Positions 49,709 to 59,443 of a stretch of 64,000 bases of DNA are shown piece by piece (within the stretch, counting starts at the first letter, position 1; every line of letters begins with the position of its first letter). Under the pieces are notes generated by a model, which did no database searches, was not told the DNA's origin, and saw nothing but the letters and a program-made list of their open reading frames with translations. Source of the DNA: Microbacterium marinum (GTDB lineage: Bacteria; Actinomycetota; Actinomycetes; Actinomycetales; Microbacteriaceae); NCBI RefSeq assembly GCF_014204835.1, contig NZ_JACHMD010000001.1, positions 2,294,001 through 2,358,000 on the forward strand, given 5' to 3'. Position numbers and translations under genes: made by a program.

Positions 49709-51450
49709 TACTTGACCTCACCGTTCGCCAGGTCCATCACGGGTGCGTCGGGCGCGTCCTTCGCCGGGCCGACGCCGACCGGGATCCCGGCCTCAGGGTG
49801 GTTCAGATCGAATGCCGGACGCTCACTGCGGATGCGCGGGATCGAGGTGAAGTTGTGCCGCGGCGGCGGGCAGCTGGTGGCCCACTCGAGCGAACCGCCG
49901 TACCCCCAGGGGTCGTTGACGGTGACCTTCGGCGCCGTACGCGCCGTGATCCACACGTTCAGCAGGAACGGCACCATGGATGCCGCCAGGATCATCGATC
50001 CGATCGTCGAGACCTGGTTCTGCCACGTCCAGCCGTCCGCGGCCGAGTAGTCGGCGTAGCGGCGGACCATGCCGTCCGCGCCCAGCCAGTGCTGGATGAG
50101 GAAGGTCATGTGGAAGCCGATGAACAGCAGCCAGAAGTGGACGAGGCCGAGGCGCTCGTTCAGCATCTTGCCGGTCCACTTCGGCCACCAGAAGTAGAAG
50201 CCCGCGAACATCGCGAACACGACGGTGCCGAAGACGACGTAGTGGAAGTGGGCGACGACGAAGTACGAGTCGGAGACGGCGAAGTCGAGCGGCGGCGACG
50301 AGAGGATGACACCGGTCAGACCACCGAAGACGAACGACACCAGGAAGCCCAGCGAGAACACCATCGGCGTCTCGAAGGTGATCGAGCCTCGCCACATCGT
50401 GCCGATCCAGTTGAAGATCTTCACACCCGTCGGGACGGCGATGAGCATCGTCATGAGGGCGAAGAAGGGCAGCAGGACCGCGCCGGTGACGTACATGTGG
50501 TGCGCCCACACCGACACCGACAGCGCCGCGATGGCGATGGTCGCGTAGACGAGGGTCTTGTAGCCGAAGATCGGCTTGCGGCTGAAGACCGGGAAGATCT
50601 CCGACACGATGCCGAAGAACGGCAGCGCGATGATGTAGACCTCGGGGTGGCCGAAGAACCAGAAGAGGTGCTGCCACAGCAGCGCACCGCCGTTGGCCGG
50701 GTCGTAGATGTGCGCGCCGAGGATGCGGTCGGCGGCGGCGGCCAGGATGGCCGCGGCCAGCACGGGGAACGCCATCAGGATCAGGATGCTGGTGACGAGG
50801 GTGTTCCAGCTGAAGATCGGCATGCGCCACATCGTCATGCCGGGGGCGCGCATCGTCATGATCGTCGTGATGAAGTTCACGGCGCCGAGGATCGTGCCGA
50901 AACCGCTCATGCCGAGGCCGAGCATCCAGAGATCGCCACCCGCACCCGGCGAGAACGTCTCATTGGCGAGCGGCTGGTAGGCGAACCAACCGAACGCCGC
51001 GGCACCCTGCGGGGTGAGGAAGCCGGCGACCGCGATCAGCGAGCCGAAGGTGAACAGCCAGAAGGCGAACGCGTTCAGACGGGGGAACGCCACGTCGGGG
51101 GCGCCGATCTGCAGCGGCAGCAGGGCGTTGGCGAAGCCGGCGAACAGCGGCGTCGCGAACATCAGCAGCATGATCGTGCCGTGCATCGTGAAGAGCTGGT
51201 TGTACTGCTCCTTGGTCGGCACGACCTGCATGCCGGGCTCGAACAGCTCCGCACGGATGATCAGCGCCATGACGCCGCCGAGCATGAAGAACATGACGGA
51301 GGCGATCAGGTACATGTACCCGATCGTCTTGTGGTCGGTGGAGGTGATCCACTTGACGATGATGTTGCCCTTGTGCTCCACGCGGCTGCTGCTGAGCAGC
51401 GCCGCCTGGCGCGGCGGGAGCGGCTGTCCGGAGGGGACGTTGGTGGCCAT
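49708..51450 (-). CDS. ctaD: Cytochrome c oxidase subunit I (aa3-type)
   Basis: Catalytic subunit with heme a and the heme a3-CuB centre. The 580-residue protein has twelve membrane helices and the key residues: [10 protein letters not shown] with the heme a His, [19 protein letters not shown] with the CuB His and the His-Tyr region, HHMYVTG with the two CuB His, and [12 protein letters not shown] with heme ligands near residue 400. The K-channel and D-channel segments appear present by position. The ATG overlaps the ctaC stop by one base. Confidence 0.98.
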   Translation of the reverse strand: MATNVPSGQPLPPRQAALLSSSRVEHKGNIIVKWITSTDHKTIGYMYLIASVMFFMLGGVMALIIRAELFEPGMQVVPTKEQYNQLFTMHGTIMLLMFATPLFAGFANALLPLQIGAPDVAFPRLNAFAFWLFTFGSLIAVAGFLTPQGAAAFGWFAYQPLANETFSPGAGGDLWMLGLGMSGFGTILGAVNFITTIMTMRAPGMTMWRMPIFSWNTLVTSILILMAFPVLAAAILAAAADRILGAHIYDPANGGALLWQHLFWFFGHPEVYIIALPFFGIVSEIFPVFSRKPIFGYKTLVYATIAIAALSVSVWAHHMYVTGAVLLPFFALMTMLIAVPTGVKIFNWIGTMWRGSITFETPMVFSLGFLVSFVFGGLTGVILSSPPLDFAVSDSYFVVAHFHYVVFGTVVFAMFAGFYFWWPKWTGKMLNERLGLVHFWLLFIGFHMTFLIQHWLGADGMVRRYADYSAADGWTWQNQVSTIGSMILAASMVPFLLNVWITARTAPKVTVNDPWGYGGSLEWATSCPPPRHNFTSIPRIRSERPAFDLNHPEAGIPVGVGPAKDAPDAPVMDLANGEVK

Positions 51451-52352
51451 CAGTTCTCTGCTCCCTCGGCTTCGCCCGAACCGTCGGTTCCGGGCAGGTT
51501 CTGCTGACGGTCGTAGACGTCGTCGATGTCACCGGTCTGGCCGGCGGCCTCGAGCTCGGCGAGGTAGTCCTGATACTCGTCCTGCGAGACGACCTTCACG
51601 TTGAAGAGCATCATCGAGTGGTACTGGCCGCAGAGCTCGGCGCACTTGCCGGCGAACTCGCCCTCCTTGGTGGGGATGAACGACCAGTAGTTGTCGCGCT
51701 CCGGGATCATGTCCTTCTTGTAGAGGAAGTCGATGATCCAGAAGGAGTGGATGACGTCGCGGGACTCGAGCTTCAGGGTGACCTTCTGGTTCACCGGGAG
51801 GACGAGCTCGGGGACCTCGTTGATGACATTGCCCTCGGCGTCCGTCTGCGCCTGGACGCCCATGGTCCAGACCGCGTCCGACGGGTCTTCGCAGTCGTTG
51901 CCGGTGTACTGGAAGTCCCACGCCCACTGCTTGCCGATGGCCGTGATGCAGACGTCGGGGTCCTCGTACTGCGTCTCGAGGATGGCCTGGTCCCGTGCAG
52001 TGAACGCGAAGAAGCCGAGCACCAGGATGACCGGCGCGATCGTGAAGAACATCTCGATCGGCATGTTGTAGCGCAGCTGCACCGGCAGGCCGGACTGGCC
52101 CTTGCGCCGGCGGTAGGCGATCGCGGCGAAGCCCATCAGCGCCCAGGTGATCACACCCACCGCCAGCACGACGATCCACGACGTGGTCCACAGACCGGCG
52201 ATCATCGAGGTCTGGTTGGTCGCCTGACCACCTTCCTCGTCGAAGCCGGGGAGGAAGCCGTTCGCAGTGGTAGGGCTACACGCCGCCAGGGTGATCGCAG
52301 TGGCGATCCCCAGCGGAACGATGGCCCAACGGAGTCGGCGTTTGACGCGCAC
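51450..52352 (-). CDS. ctaC: Cytochrome c oxidase subunit II, lipoprotein type
   Basis: Carries the CuA centre that receives electrons from QcrC. The 300-residue protein has a lipobox-like LAAC with C25, two membrane helices (about 55-80 and 100-120), and the CuA site: [20 protein letters not shown] with the first His near residue 203, and [12 protein letters not shown] with both Cys, His and Met near 241-252. The tail after residue 260 is acidic. The GTG start has AAAGGTG upstream. First gene of ctaC-ctaD-ctaF; a -10-like TAGACT is at 52391-52396 on this strand. Confidence 0.97.
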   Translation of the reverse strand: MRVKRRLRWAIVPLGIATAITLAACSPTTANGFLPGFDEEGGQATNQTSMIAGLWTTSWIVVLAVGVITWALMGFAAIAYRRRKGQSGLPVQLRYNMPIEMFFTIAPVILVLGFFAFTARDQAILETQYEDPDVCITAIGKQWAWDFQYTGNDCEDPSDAVWTMGVQAQTDAEGNVINEVPELVLPVNQKVTLKLESRDVIHSFWIIDFLYKKDMIPERDNYWSFIPTKEGEFAGKCAELCGQYHSMMLFNVKVVSQDEYQDYLAELEAAGQTGDIDDVYDRQQNLPGTDGSGEAEGAEN

Positions 52353-52390
52353 GGTGCACCTTTCGGGGACATGAAGGTCAGACTCATGCC

Positions 52391-52396
52391 AGTCTA
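52391..52396 (-). promoter_or_regulatory. Candidate -10 TAGACT for ctaCDF
   Basis: TAGACT on the minus strand lies 38 nt before the ctaC GTG. No matching -35 at 17 nt. A TAGACT also lies upstream of ctaB (about 11703-11708 on the minus strand), which may be coincidence. Confidence 0.35.
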
Positions 52397-52466
52397 GGGC
52401 AACCTCTCAAGCGATTCCGGCCAACCGCTCAGGTAGGCACGGCCGAAAGTGAGGGGCCCGGATGGA

Positions 52467-52832
52467 TCAGTGGAAGCTGTCGCCGCAGGCGCAGCTGCCG
52501 GCGGCGTTGGGGTTGTCGATCGTGAAGCCCTGCTCGGAGATCGTGTCCTTGAAATCGATCTTCGCGCCGTCCAGGTACGGCACGGACATGTCGTCGACGA
52601 TCACCTCGACGCCGTCGAAGTCGACTGTCTGGTCGCCATCGAGGTAGCGCTCGTCGAAGTAGAGCTGGTAGATGAGACCCGAACAGCCACCCGGCTGCAC
52701 GGCGACGCGAAGACGCAGGTCGTCGCGGTTCTCCTGCTGCAGGAGGCTCTTCACCTTCGCGGCCGCGGCGTCGCTCAGGGCGACACCGTGCGCGGGCGTG
52801 GTCTCGGTGGTCGGCGTGGCGATGTCGGTCAT
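52467..52832 (-). CDS. erpA: Iron-sulfur cluster insertion protein, HesB/ErpA family
   Basis: A-type carrier that delivers Fe-S clusters to client proteins, plausibly the Rieske and other Fe-S enzymes. The 121-residue protein has the three conserved cysteines: C50 in GGCSGLIYQ and C114/C116 in the C-terminal SCACGDSFH. Shine-Dalgarno GGGGAG is 4 nt before the ATG. A -10-like TAGAAT is 60 nt upstream (52893-52898). It lies upstream of ctaC on the same strand, separated by 114 nt. IscA, SufA and ErpA are hard to tell apart by sequence alone. Confidence 0.92.
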   Translation of the reverse strand: MTDIATPTTETTPAHGVALSDAAAAKVKSLLQQENRDDLRLRVAVQPGGCSGLIYQLYFDERYLDGDQTVDFDGVEVIVDDMSVPYLDGAKIDFKDTISEQGFTIDNPNAAGSCACGDSFH

Positions 52833-52911
52833 GACTCTCCCCGGGTTCGGGCCACCAGTGCTCTTCAGGAGCGGGAGTGGCGTGCTCTGTCGATTCTACG
52901 CCGCGTCGCCG

Positions 52912-54306
52912 TCAGAGGACGGTCGCGTCGAGGCTTTCCAGGAGCAAAGCCTCGGAGACGAGTGCGTTGCGGAACGTATCGATGTGAAGCGACTCGTTGG
53001 GGCTGTGGGCACGCGCGTGCGGGTCCTCCACACCCGTGACCAGGATCTGCGCGGCGGGGAACTCGCGCACCAGGTCGGCGATGAAGGGGATCGAGCCACC
53101 CACACCGATGTCGACGGGATCGACGCCGTAGCCGGAGGCGAGTGCGGTGCGCGCCTGCGCCACCGCCCACCCCGTCGTGTCGACGAGGAACGGGTCGCCG
53201 AAGTCGACGTCACGGAAGGTGAGCTTCGCGCCGAACGGCGCGTGCTCGCGCAGGTGCGCCTCGATCGCCTCGAACGCCTCGCGTGCCTCCTGCCCCGGTG
53301 CGATCCGGCTGCTGATCACGACGGTCGTCTTCGGGGAGAGCGTGTTGGAGGCGTTGCGCACGCTCGGAGCATCGATGCCCGTCACCGTGATCGAGGGCTT
53401 GTTCCAGATGCGGCTGAGGATGGAATCCCGGCCGATCGGCGACACCTCCGCCGGGAGCCCCGCCTCATCGCGGAGGGTCTCCTCGGTGTAGGCGGGGGTT
53501 TCGGCGTCGCGATGCCGGAGCCCCGCCACCGCCACCGCGCCCTCCTCATCCCACAGGGAGTTCAGGAGGCGAACCGTCGCGAGCATCGCGTCGGGCACGG
53601 CGCCGCCGAACATGCCCGAGTGCGACGCGTGGTCGAGGGTCTCGATGTCGAGGGTGAACCGGACGTTGCCGCGCAGCGACACCGTCAGGGCAGGCGTCGT
53701 GGCATCCCAGTTGCCGGAATCGGCGACGACGATGACGTCGGCACGGAGGGCGTCGGCGTTGTCACTCAAGAACTGGGCGAAGGACGCGGAACCAGCCTCC
53801 TCCTCACCCTCGAAGAAGATGTTGACGCCGAGGTCGAAGTCCGATCCCAGCACCTCGGTGATCGCGCGCAGCGCGCCGACGTGCGCCATGATGCCCGCCT
53901 TGTCGTCGGCGGCACCCCGCCCGTAGATGCGACCGTCGCGGACCGTCGGCTCGAACGGCGGGGTCTCCCACAGCTCCTCGTCGCCCACCGGCTGCACGTC
54001 GTGGTGGGCGTACAGGAGGATCGTGGGGCGCCCGTTGCGGGCTGCGCGCGAAGCGAGCACGGCCGGCATGCCCTCTTCCCCCGTCTCGGCCACCGTCGCC
54101 GTCTTGATCTCGACGCGATCGAACAGGTCCAGACCGTCGAGCAGACCCTTCACGGCCTCAGCGCTGCGCTCGACCTCGCCACGGTCGAAACCGGGGAAGG
54201 CGATGGAGGGGATGCGCACGAGCGCGCCCAGGTCGGCGATGGCGGCGGGGACGGCGGCGAGACCGGCCTCGCGCACCGCCTCGGATCGGGGGGTGTCTGA
54301 GGTCAT
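52912..54306 (-). CDS. M20 family dipeptidase / metallopeptidase
   Basis: Zinc-dependent peptidase of family M20 (PepV/CNDP2-like), cleaving dipeptides or amidated amino acids in the cytosol. The 464-residue protein has the metal motifs LLYAHHDVQPVG near residue 92, GRGAADDKAGIMAH near 126 with the bridging Asp, EGEEEAGS near 160 with the catalytic Glu, and the closing HSPNESLH near 435. The ATG at 54306 sits 7 nt after TAAGAT with no Shine-Dalgarno. A longer upstream reading is shadow of the divergent gene. Confidence 0.93.
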   Translation of the reverse strand: MTSDTPRSEAVREAGLAAVPAAIADLGALVRIPSIAFPGFDRGEVERSAEAVKGLLDGLDLFDRVEIKTATVAETGEEGMPAVLASRAARNGRPTILLYAHHDVQPVGDEELWETPPFEPTVRDGRIYGRGAADDKAGIMAHVGALRAITEVLGSDFDLGVNIFFEGEEEAGSASFAQFLSDNADALRADVIVVADSGNWDATTPALTVSLRGNVRFTLDIETLDHASHSGMFGGAVPDAMLATVRLLNSLWDEEGAVAVAGLRHRDAETPAYTEETLRDEAGLPAEVSPIGRDSILSRIWNKPSITVTGIDAPSVRNASNTLSPKTTVVISSRIAPGQEAREAFEAIEAHLREHAPFGAKLTFRDVDFGDPFLVDTTGWAVAQARTALASGYGVDPVDIGVGGSIPFIADLVREFPAAQILVTGVEDPHARAHSPNESLHIDTFRNALVSEALLLESLDATVL

Positions 54307-54313
54307 GCGGGTA

Positions 54314-54319
54314 ATCTTA
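54314..54319 (-). promoter_or_regulatory. -10-like TAAGAT, leaderless start of the M20 peptidase
   Basis: TAAGAT is followed by 7 nt (TACCCGC) and the ATG at 54306; no purine-rich site lies between. It is the best -10 match among the leaderless candidates, and the gap to the divergent DUF3043 gene is only 52 nt. Confidence 0.55.
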
Positions 54320-54358
54320 TGGCGCACGCTTTCCCGACGATCCCGAGGACCCTCCCCC

Positions 54359-54919
54359 GTGGCCAAGACTCCGCCTCCCGCCGACACCGCACCCGACGCC
54401 CCGAGCGGCCCCGGGAAGAACCGCCCGACGCCCTCGCGCTCGGAACAGGAGGCCGCCCGGAAGCGACCCCTCGTCGCCAATACCAAGGAGGCCCGCGCAC
54501 GCGCGAAGGCCGAGCTCGCCGCGCAGCGTGAGAAGGCACGCGTCGGCATGGCCAACGGTGAAGAGCGGTACCTCACTCCGCGCGATCGCGGGCCGCAGCG
54601 GCGCTTCGCGCGCGACTACACGGATGCCGGGTGGCACGCGGGCGAGCTGGTCATGCCGCTGCTGGTGCTCGTCATCCTGGTGGCACTGGTGCCGAACAAC
54701 ACGGTCGTCTTCTACGCCTACGTGGGCCTGTGGGCGTACATCCTGTTCGTCGTGGCCGACATGATCATCCTGAGCCGGAAGGTGAAGTCGCTCGCGAAGG
54801 ACAAGTGGGGCGACCGGCGCGAGAAGGGCCTCGGCTGGTACGCCGCGATGCGTTCGGTGCAGATGCGTTTCATGCGCCTCCCCAAGCCGCAGGTGACCCG
54901 CGGACAGTACCCGTCCTGA
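54359..54919 (+). CDS. DUF3043 membrane protein
   Basis: Actinobacterial membrane protein of unknown function. About 186 residues: an N-terminal Pro/Ala-rich, then strongly basic region (KRPLVANTKEARARAKAELA), RRFARDYTDAGWHAGELVMP near residue 82, two membrane helices at about 101-119 and 121-140, and a short basic C-terminus with RLPKPQVTRGQYPS. The start is a GTG just before AKTPPPADT. It is divergent from the peptidase and ends at a strong hairpin. Gene order beside an M20 peptidase is common in relatives (general knowledge). Confidence 0.86.
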   Translation: MAKTPPPADTAPDAPSGPGKNRPTPSRSEQEAARKRPLVANTKEARARAKAELAAQREKARVGMANGEERYLTPRDRGPQRRFARDYTDAGWHAGELVMPLLVLVILVALVPNNTVVFYAYVGLWAYILFVVADMIILSRKVKSLAKDKWGDRREKGLGWYAAMRSVQMRFMRLPKPQVTRGQYPS

Positions 54920-54929
54920 ACGGTTCATG

Positions 54930-54966
54930 ACGAAGGGCCCGCACCTGATTGGTGCGGGCCCTTCGT
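54930..54966. terminator. Strong bidirectional hairpin between convergent genes
   Basis: Perfect 16-bp stem ACGAAGGGCCCGCACC (54930-54945) with GGTGCGGGCCCTTCGT (54951-54966), loop TGATT. It lies 10 nt after each stop codon (54919 and 54977). No U-run on either side, but the stem is the longest perfect one in the window. Confidence 0.85.
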
Positions 54967-54976
54967 CGTGCGGGGT

Positions 54977-56479
54977 CTACTTCACCATCTTCTTGTGGCT
55001 GTACTCGACCGTGATCGTCTTCGCGAAGAAATAGGAGTACTCGCCCGTCGCGGCGACGACGCCGAGCTTCGTCCCCGACTTCGGTACGGTGTACCAACCA
55101 GGCGACGTGTTGCCCTTCTTCATCGCCGTGACCTTTGCGGTCGGATCGGACACGGATCCGTACCCCCACACAGCCTGGCCGGATACTCCGGAAGCATTGA
55201 GGGTCATCTTCACCTTTACGGCGCCGAAAGCCTTCGCGCTCCGCACCGAGGCCGGAATGGTCGTCGACCCTTCCGCGATGAGCGACACCGCATCATCGCC
55301 GTAGTAGCCGTCGAAACCGATGCAGCCGAAGGTCACCTCGTCATACTGGCAATATCCCTGGCCGTACTCGTCCAACGGGGTGTAGGTCTTCAGGATCGAT
55401 GAAGCCTTGTAGGTCTTCTTCGTTTTCGTCGACACAAGCTTGCCTTTCTTGACGGCGATCGTGGTGGACGCGGACTTCGTGGCGCCCTCCGGGCCCTTCA
55501 GGGCGACCTTCACCGTGTACGTGCCCGGAACGACCTTGCCGCCGACTTTGCCGTCCCACGTGGTGGACCAGGACTTGGTCGACGACAGCTTCCAGGTGCG
55601 CACCGTCTTGCTGCCTCGCACGATCTTCACCGTGCCGGTCGCGCCGATCGTCTTGCCGGTCGACGAGCTCGCCGAAACGGCGATCTTGGTGGCATCCAGG
55701 TAACCGTCCTTCGCGGGGTAGACCGTCCGCTGCGATGCGGAGACCTTCGTCGCGGTGACCGCGACGTTCCGGACGGTCAGCTTCGCGGACCCCTTCGAGG
55801 TGAGTCCCTGAGCGGTCGCGGTGAACGTGACCGTGCCCGCTCCCAGCGGGAGCGACGTGGCGGCGATCGTCACCTTCGCGTCGGCTCCGGCCGCCGAAGA
55901 CACCTTCGAGGTGACCGTCTTCGATCCGACCTTCGCTGCCACGGAGCCGGTGAACGGCACGCGCTCGCCCGTTTCGTCACGTGCGTAGACGGTGGCGACG
56001 CTCGAACGAGCAGTCGCCTTCTTGTAGGTGTAGATGACACTGCGGCTGAGCGCGATGTTGGCGAACTGGGGCTGACCCGACCCGATCATCACCTTCGTCG
56101 ACGTTGTCTCCCCGCCCTCCGGCGTGGCACGGAGCGCGAAGCCGCCCGGACGGACGACACCGTCGAGCGTCAGCGGAACCGTCGCCGTGAGCGCACCCTC
56201 GGTCAGGATGACCGGGTCGAGGACGCTGACGACGCTCTCATCGGCCGGGTCGACGAGCGACAGCGCGACCGTGGTCGGAGCGTCGGCCTCGACGGTGAAC
56301 GACGTGGTGTCCCTGACACCGTCGCCGTTCGGCAGCGTCAAGATCCCCGGCTTGTTGACAACGACGTTCGCCGGCGTCGGTGTCGGCTCCGAATCATCGG
56401 CGACAGCAGCGGGCGCGCCCGTCAGAGAGATCGCGGCGATCGTCAGAAAGACGAAGGGCGCGACGAATGACTTCTTCAT
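54977..56479 (-). CDS. Secreted multi-domain protein with FlgD-like Ig repeats
   Basis: A 500-residue exported protein of unknown function. The signal peptide (KKSFVAPFVFLTIAAISLTG) ends near residue 27. Residues 42-140 look like a FlgD-type Ig domain (LPNGDGVRDTTSFTV), 145-245 an Ig-like region rich in Thr/Ser/Lys, and 250-345 a second FlgD-like domain (YPAKDGYLDATKIAV ending WDGKVGGKVVPGTYTVKV). The last 140 residues form a separate domain with one close Cys pair (CQYDEVTFGC near 386-395). Lys and Thr are unusually frequent for this genome. Purine-rich GGGAAAA precedes the ATG. A role at the cell surface is likely but unproven. Confidence 0.8.
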   Translation of the reverse strand: MKKSFVAPFVFLTIAAISLTGAPAAVADDSEPTPTPANVVVNKPGILTLPNGDGVRDTTSFTVEADAPTTVALSLVDPADESVVSVLDPVILTEGALTATVPLTLDGVVRPGGFALRATPEGGETTSTKVMIGSGQPQFANIALSRSVIYTYKKATARSSVATVYARDETGERVPFTGSVAAKVGSKTVTSKVSSAAGADAKVTIAATSLPLGAGTVTFTATAQGLTSKGSAKLTVRNVAVTATKVSASQRTVYPAKDGYLDATKIAVSASSSTGKTIGATGTVKIVRGSKTVRTWKLSSTKSWSTTWDGKVGGKVVPGTYTVKVALKGPEGATKSASTTIAVKKGKLVSTKTKKTYKASSILKTYTPLDEYGQGYCQYDEVTFGCIGFDGYYGDDAVSLIAEGSTTIPASVRSAKAFGAVKVKMTLNASGVSGQAVWGYGSVSDPTAKVTAMKKGNTSPGWYTVPKSGTKLGVVAATGEYSYFFAKTITVEYSHKKMVK

Positions 56480-56552
56480 TGAGTTTTCCCATCCCCCAGT
56501 GGTGATGAGAGAACTCTAATGGCAACGGCGGAGCCGATGATGCCGCCTCGGC

Positions 56553-57590
56553 TCAGCGGCGCGGCGAACGGATCCGAGCGAGGTCACGATTGATGCGTCG
56601 GCCCCAGAACGGCCCCTCGTAGACGAAGGCGCTGTAGCCCTGCACGAGGTCCGCACCGGCGTCGATTCGTTCGACGACGTCGGATGCCGATTCCACACCA
56701 CCCGCGGCGATGACGCAGAAACTCGCGGGCACGACGGCCCGCACGCGCCGCAGGACCTCGAGCGATCGCGCACGAAGCGGCGCACCGGACAGTCCCCCGG
56801 CGCCGAGGGCGGCAACGGCAGCGGCATCCGTCGTCAATCCGTCGCGAGAGATCGTCGTGTTCGTCGCGACGAGCCCCGCGAGTCCGACGTCGACGGCGAG
56901 CCGCGCGATCGCGTCGATCTCATCGTCGGAAAGGTCCGGCGCGATCTTCACGAGCAGCGGCGTGTCGCCCGCGGCGCGGTGCACCTCTTCCAGGAGCGGG
57001 CGAAGGGTCTCCGCAGCCTGGAGCCCCCGCAGGCCCGGCGTGTTCGGGGAGGAGACATTGACGACGAGGTAGTCGGCGACGGGGGCGACCAGGCGCGTGC
57101 TCGCCACATAGTCCGCCGTGGCGTCCGCGACGTCGACGATCCGCGACTTGCCGATGTTGACACCGAGGACCGGCCGCCGCCGGCGGTCGCGCATGCGCCG
57201 CAGTCGCTCCGCTGCCGCCGCGGCGCCGAGGTTGTTGAACCCCATGCGGTTGATCAGGGCCCGGTCGGCGACCAGACGGAACAAGCGAGGCTTCGGATTG
57301 CCGTCCTGCGCGATCGCCGTCACCGTGCCGACCTCGATGTGACCGAAGCCCAGGGCATGCAGGCCCAGCGCCCCCACGGCGTTCTTGTCGAACCCGGCCG
57401 CAATCCCGAAAGGCGACTCGAAGACCAGGCCAAGGGCCTCGGTCCGCAGCTCCGGCGCGGGGCGGGTGAATCGTCGCACGACGGCCGCGATCGGGCACAC
57501 GCCGGCAGCGCGGATCACCGCCATGGCCAGATGGTGAGCGGTCTCGGGGTCGAAACGGCGGAGGACGAGATCGAAGAGGAGGCGATACAT
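56553..57590 (-). CDS. pyrD: Dihydroorotate dehydrogenase (quinone), class 2
   Basis: Membrane-associated flavoenzyme of pyrimidine synthesis that passes electrons to the quinone pool. The 345-residue protein has the class-2 N-terminal helices (YRLLFDLVLRRFDPETAHHL), FGIAAGFDKNAVG near residue 58, NRMGFNNLGAAAAAERL near 112, catalytic VNVSSPNTPGLRGLQ near 177 with the Ser typical of class 2, and FMN-binding IAAGGVESASDVVERI near 292. The ATG lies 8 nt after TAGGCT. nrdR lies 46 nt upstream on the same strand. Confidence 0.97.
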   Translation of the reverse strand: MYRLLFDLVLRRFDPETAHHLAMAVIRAAGVCPIAAVVRRFTRPAPELRTEALGLVFESPFGIAAGFDKNAVGALGLHALGFGHIEVGTVTAIAQDGNPKPRLFRLVADRALINRMGFNNLGAAAAAERLRRMRDRRRRPVLGVNIGKSRIVDVADATADYVASTRLVAPVADYLVVNVSSPNTPGLRGLQAAETLRPLLEEVHRAAGDTPLLVKIAPDLSDDEIDAIARLAVDVGLAGLVATNTTISRDGLTTDAAAVAALGAGGLSGAPLRARSLEVLRRVRAVVPASFCVIAAGGVESASDVVERIDAGADLVQGYSAFVYEGPFWGRRINRDLARIRSPRR

Positions 57591-57636
57591 CGCCTCTCAG
57601 CCTAGAGCCGCAGCGGCCGTCCTCCAGGACGACTCA

Positions 57637-58110
57637 TCACGCCTCGGTCGTGCCGCGATCGCCCACGTGGTCTGCCCGCAGCTGCGCGATCGCCGCATCG
57701 AAGTCCTCCAGCGTCTCGAATGCCTGGTAGACGCTTGCGAAACGGAGGAAGGCGATCTCGTCGAGCTCGCGGAGGGGGCCGAGGATCGCCAGGCCGATCT
57801 CGTTCGCGTCGATCTGGGAAACACCCGTCTGGCGCACCGACTCTTCGACGGCCTGGGCGAGGACGGCGAGGTCTGCCTCCGTCACGGGGCGCCCCTGGCA
57901 CGCTTTCCGCACACCGGACATGACCTTCTCGCGGCTGAACGGCTCGATGACGCCGGAGCGCTTGATGACGTTCAGGCTCGCGGTCTCGACGGTCGTGAAC
58001 CGGCCGCCGCACTTCGGGCACTGGCGACGGCGGCGGATGCTGAGGCCGTCATCGCTCGTACGGGAGTCGATCACACGGGAGTCGGAATGGCGACAGAACG
58101 GGCAGTGCAT
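57637..58110 (-). CDS. nrdR: Transcriptional repressor NrdR
   Basis: Zinc-finger/ATP-cone repressor of ribonucleotide reductase genes. The 157-residue protein begins [17 protein letters not shown] and has the second zinc pair in CPKCGGRF (four Cys in total), then an ATP-cone domain ([17 protein letters not shown] near 47-63). The ATG lies 11 nt after the hisD stop and 8 nt after TAATCT. No ribonucleotide reductase gene or clear NrdR box pair was noticed in the window. A longer upstream reading was rejected. Confidence 0.96.
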   Translation of the reverse strand: MHCPFCRHSDSRVIDSRTSDDGLSIRRRRQCPKCGGRFTTVETASLNVIKRSGVIEPFSREKVMSGVRKACQGRPVTEADLAVLAQAVEESVRQTGVSQIDANEIGLAILGPLRELDEIAFLRFASVYQAFETLEDFDAAIAQLRADHVGDRGTTEA

Positions 58111-58121
58111 GGCAGACCAGA

Positions 58122-59423
58122 TTACGCGTCGAAACGAGCGGTGACCGCTTCGCCGTGCGCGGGGAGCACCTCGGCAGACGACAGCGTGACGATCTCGTCG
58201 CGCACCGCGGCGAGGGCGTCGCGATCGTAGGTGATGACCTGCTGCGGACGAAGGAACGTGGACGCGGACAGTCCGGCCGCGTACCGTGCCTGGCCGCCCG
58301 TCGGCAGCACGTGGTTGCTCCCGGCGAGGTAGTCGCCGAGGCTCACGGGAGTCCACGGGCCCACAAAGACCGCACCGGCGTTGACGAAGTCATCCGGACG
58401 TGGGTCGGACACGTGCAGCTCGAGGTGTTCGGGAGCGTAGGCGTTGCTGAACGCCGTCGCCGTCTCGATGTCATCGACCAGGACGATCGCGGACTGCGGA
58501 CCGGCCAGCGAGATCGCCACGCGATCGGCGTGCAGAGTGGCGCGCGCACGCACCTCGACTGCGGCACCGACGGCGCGGGCGAGCTGCTCGGATGCCGTGA
58601 CGAGCACCGCCGCCGCCTGCTCGTCATGTTCCGCCTGGCTCACGAGATCCGCGGCGACGAGATCGGCGTCGGCGGACTCATCGGCGACGACGAGGATCTC
58701 GGTCGCCCCCGCTTCGGAGTCCGTTCCCACCATTCCCGCCACGACACGCTTGGCCAGGGCGACGAAGTTGTTGCCGGGACCGGAAATGACGTCCACCGGA
58801 GCGAGAGCGAGCTCCCCCACGCCGTGGGCGTACGCGCCGATCGCACCCGCCCCGCCCATCGCGTAGACCTCCGTCACGCCGAGCAGCTTCGCGGCGGCCA
58901 GGATCACCGGGTGGACACGTCCGCCGTGATCACGTTGCGGAGGAGAGGAGAGGGCGACCTCGGCGACGCCGGCGACCTGCGCCGGGACCACGTTCATGAC
59001 GACGCTGGAGGGGTAGACGGCCTTTCCGCCCGGGACGTACACGCCGACGCGGCGGACCGGCCGCCAGCGCTGCTCGATGCGAGCGCCCGGCGCGACCTCG
59101 GTCACGATCGGGGCCGGGACCTGCGCAGCGGACGCGTGGCGCACCCGATCGATGGCCTTCTCGAGAGCGGCACGCACGCCGGCGTCGAGCGACGCTAGTG
59201 CCTCATCGAGGTGTGCCGCGGGAACCCGGATCTCGTGCCCGTCGACGCCGTCGAAGCGGGACGCCTGCTCACGCAGCGCGTCGGCGCCGCGAGCGGCGAC
59301 GTCGGCGACGATCGCCGCCGCCGTCGCGAGTGCCTCATCACGTGCGGCGGCGGCACGTGGAACCGCAGCGAGCAGGTCGTCAGGTTCAACGGCGCGGCCG
59401 CGCAGATCGATCGTCCGGAGCAT
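58122..59423 (-). CDS. hisD: Histidinol dehydrogenase
   Basis: Last two steps of histidine synthesis, oxidising histidinol to histidine with NAD+. The 433-residue protein has [20 protein letters not shown] near residue 128, [16 protein letters not shown] near 193, [12 protein letters not shown] near 215, [18 protein letters not shown] near 234, the zinc-site region [15 protein letters not shown] near 263, and [15 protein letters not shown] [10 protein letters not shown] near 328. No other his gene is present here. The ATG lies 6 nt after TAACCT, with GGAGGG filling the gap as in uvrB. It is followed closely by nrdR. Confidence 0.97.
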   Translation of the reverse strand: MLRTIDLRGRAVEPDDLLAAVPRAAAARDEALATAAAIVADVAARGADALREQASRFDGVDGHEIRVPAAHLDEALASLDAGVRAALEKAIDRVRHASAAQVPAPIVTEVAPGARIEQRWRPVRRVGVYVPGGKAVYPSSVVMNVVPAQVAGVAEVALSSPPQRDHGGRVHPVILAAAKLLGVTEVYAMGGAGAIGAYAHGVGELALAPVDVISGPGNNFVALAKRVVAGMVGTDSEAGATEILVVADESADADLVAADLVSQAEHDEQAAAVLVTASEQLARAVGAAVEVRARATLHADRVAISLAGPQSAIVLVDDIETATAFSNAYAPEHLELHVSDPRPDDFVNAGAVFVGPWTPVSLGDYLAGSNHVLPTGGQARYAAGLSASTFLRPQQVITYDRDALAAVRDEIVTLSSAEVLPAHGEAVTARFDA

Positions 59424-59429
59424 CCCTCC

Positions 59430-59435
59430 AGGTTA
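59430..59435 (-). promoter_or_regulatory. -10-like TAACCT, leaderless start of hisD
   Basis: TAACCT-GGAGGG-ATG on the minus strand. The GGAGGG touches the start codon and is too close to act as a standard ribosome-binding site. Nearly identical to the uvrB start. Confidence 0.45.
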
Positions 59436-59443
59436 CCGGCGGC

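Noticed and set aside
56531..56554. Hairpin GAGCCGA/TCGGCTC at the pyrD end as a terminator
   Set aside because: The stem is 7 bp with a 10-nt loop, overlaps the pyrD stop codon and has no U-run; too weak to annotate.
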